A DNA stretch of 6,591 bases from Flavobacteriaceae bacterium (GTDB lineage Bacteria; Bacteroidota; Bacteroidia; Flavobacteriales; Flavobacteriaceae). Made by a program: the position numbers and the translations under genes. Of this stretch, positions 5,478-6,591 are shown piece by piece; within the stretch, counting starts at the first letter, position 1; every line of letters begins with the position of its first letter. The DNA lies in contig JAAZXZ010000149.1 of the NCBI GenBank assembly GCA_014239895.1, positions 1-6,591 on the forward strand, written 5' to 3'. Under the pieces are notes generated by a model, which did no database searches, was not told the DNA's origin, and worked only from the letters and a program-made list of their open reading frames with translations.

Positions 5478-6591
5478 CAAACCCAATATCTTTTCTGTAA
5501 TACATGTTTTGAAAATGTATTTTTGATATATTTTTATAAGATATCGATAGCGCATCCTTATAGTTTTCAGATAAAGACGTAACGGCCAAGACTCTTCCTC
5601 CTGAAGTGACTACTTTTTTGTTTTTTGTAAGTGCTCCTGCATGAAAGACTATAGATCTTTCAACCTGCTCAAGTCCAATAATTTCATGTCCTTTTTCATA
5701 TTTTTCTGGATAGCCTCCTGAAACTAATACAACTGTAACGGCTGCCTTATTGTCAATTAATACGTTTTGGTCTGATAAAGTTTTGTTGTGAAGAGACATA
5801 AAAACTTCTACTATGTCGTTTTGAATTCTCGGAAAAACAACCTCTGTTTCTGGATCTCCCATTCTAACATTATATTCAATCACAAAAGGATCTTCATTAA
5901 CCTTAATCAGCCCTATAAAAATAAACCCTTGATAGGGGATATTGTCTTTTTTTAATCCTTCAATTGTTGGCTTAATAATTTTTGTTTCTACTTTTTCCAT
6001 AAAAATTCTATCTACAAAAGGTGGGGGGGATATTGCTCCCATGCCTCCTGTATTTAATCCTTGATCTCCTTCCCCTATCCTCTTATAGTCCTTTGCTGTT
6101 GGTAGTATTTTATAGCTCTCTCCGTCAGTTATAACAAAGCAACTAAACTCAATTCCTTTCAAAAACTCCTCAACAACTACCCGATTGCTTGCTTCTCCAA
6201 ATTTTTGTTCACACAACATCTTGTAAACCTCACTTTTAGCTTCTTCTAAATTGTCAATTATTAAAACACCCTTGCCTGCTGCAAGACCGTCTGCTTTTAA
6301 CACATACGGAGGCGATAGTGACTCTAAAAAGTTATTAGCTTTAGATATTTGACTCTTGTTAAATGTTTTGTGGGCTGCTGTTGGAATATTGTGTCGGTTT
6401 AAAAATTCCTTTGCAAAATTCTTGCTTCCTTCTAATTGGGCAGCCATAGCTTGTGGCCCAATTACTATAACATCCTTTAATTCTGAGTCTCCTAAGAAAT
6501 AGTCGTGAATTCCATTTACCAAAGGTTCTTCTGGTCCGACAACGACCATCTTGATCCCATTTTGCAATACAGCTTTTTTTATAGACGGAAA
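5470..6591 (-). CDS. purD: phosphoribosylamine-glycine ligase (GAR synthetase), 5' end outside window
   Basis: PurD catalyses the second step of purine synthesis: 5-phosphoribosylamine + glycine + ATP give glycinamide ribonucleotide (GAR), in the cytosol. The frame is open to the right edge, so the 373 visible residues lack about 50 at the N-terminus, including the GxGGREHA loop. The apparent TTG at 6567 is internal. Counting from the edge, the N-domain end VVVGPEEPLV is at about 16-25. The ATP-grasp region has KADGLAAGKG (99-108), EEFLKGIEFS (141-150), the loop DQGLNTGGMGA (176-186), and the metal ligands in EYNVRMGDPE (239-248, Glu239 and Asn241). The C-domain has VSGGYP (290-295), FHAG (316-319), TSGGRVLAV (329-337) and ends YYRKDIGFDL. 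No catalytic motif in the visible part is damaged. A run of seven C (plus-strand G at 6023-6029) encodes the PPP after the glycine loop. The gene converges on the DUF6341-type gene. Confidence 0.97.
   Translation of the reverse strand, partial: FPSIKKAVLQNGIKMVVVGPEEPLVNGIHDYFLGDSELKDVIVIGPQAMAAQLEGSKNFAKEFLNRHNIPTAAHKTFNKSQISKANNFLESLSPPYVLKADGLAAGKGVLIIDNLEEAKSEVYKMLCEQKFGEASNRVVVEEFLKGIEFSCFVITDGESYKILPTAKDYKRIGEGDQGLNTGGMGAISPPPFVDRIFMEKVETKIIKPTIEGLKKDNIPYQGFIFIGLIKVNEDPFVIEYNVRMGDPETEVVFPRIQNDIVEVFMSLHNKTLSDQNVLIDNKAAVTVVLVSGGYPEKYEKGHEIIGLEQVERSIVFHAGALTKNKKVVTSGGRVLAVTSLSENYKDALSISYKNISKIHFQNMYYRKDIGFDL

Noticed and set aside
6567..6591. Treating purD as complete from the TTG at 6567
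   Set aside because: The frame stays open to the window edge (FPSIKKAV precedes it) and the product would lack the essential N-terminal loop, so the real start is outside.
1..6591. Search for CRISPR arrays, tRNA or rRNA genes, insertion sequences, phage or defence genes
   Set aside because: I saw no long direct repeats with spacers, no tRNA-like folds or rRNA motifs, no transposase or terminal repeats, and all coding capacity is explained by housekeeping or envelope genes.

Overview
The window looks like ordinary chromosome from a Bacteroidota bacterium, most likely of the order Flavobacteriales. Four things support this. There is a type IX secretion lipoprotein of the PorW/SprE family, which is confined to this phylum. 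Two small-to-medium families typical of flavobacteria are present (DUF4254, and the short membrane protein of the DUF6341 type). The DNA is strongly A+T-rich with no convincing Shine-Dalgarno sites. The intergenic regions carry octamers matching the Bacteroidota -7 promoter element TAnnTTTG. I cannot name a genus.

Layout. Positions 1-3072, minus strand: porW/sprE, then a bactofilin 3 bases downstream, then an AtpZ/AtpI-type ATP synthase accessory protein that overlaps the bactofilin gene by 44 bases and runs off the left edge. Positions 3073-3163: a divergent intergenic region. Positions 3164-3451, plus strand: a one-gene unit for a small [2Fe-2S] ferredoxin, meeting the next gene tail to tail with a 4-base overlap. 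Positions 3448-5088, minus strand: a two-gene operon of a DUF4254 protein followed by a GT9 (heptosyltransferase-like) glycosyltransferase. Positions 5089-5247: a second divergent control region with two identical -7 octamers facing away from each other and a 15-base periodic repeat between them. Positions 5248-5475, plus strand: a 75-residue single-pass membrane protein of the DUF6341 type, meeting purD tail to tail over a shared palindrome. Positions 5470-6591, minus strand: purD (GAR synthetase), cut by the right edge.

The left operon joins a cell-envelope secretion component, a polymer-forming scaffold protein and the start of what is probably the FoF1 ATP synthase gene set. The middle operon probably acts on a surface glycan. 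The ferredoxin and purD are metabolic housekeeping genes.

I see no RNA gene, CRISPR array, mobile element or defence system. The points most worth a second look are the two uncharacterised families (DUF4254 beside GT9, and the DUF6341-type protein), the three 15-base-spaced repeats with an embedded dyad in the 5089-5247 control region, and the shared Leu-stop hexamer between the DUF6341-type gene and purD. I found no strong case for a wholly new system.
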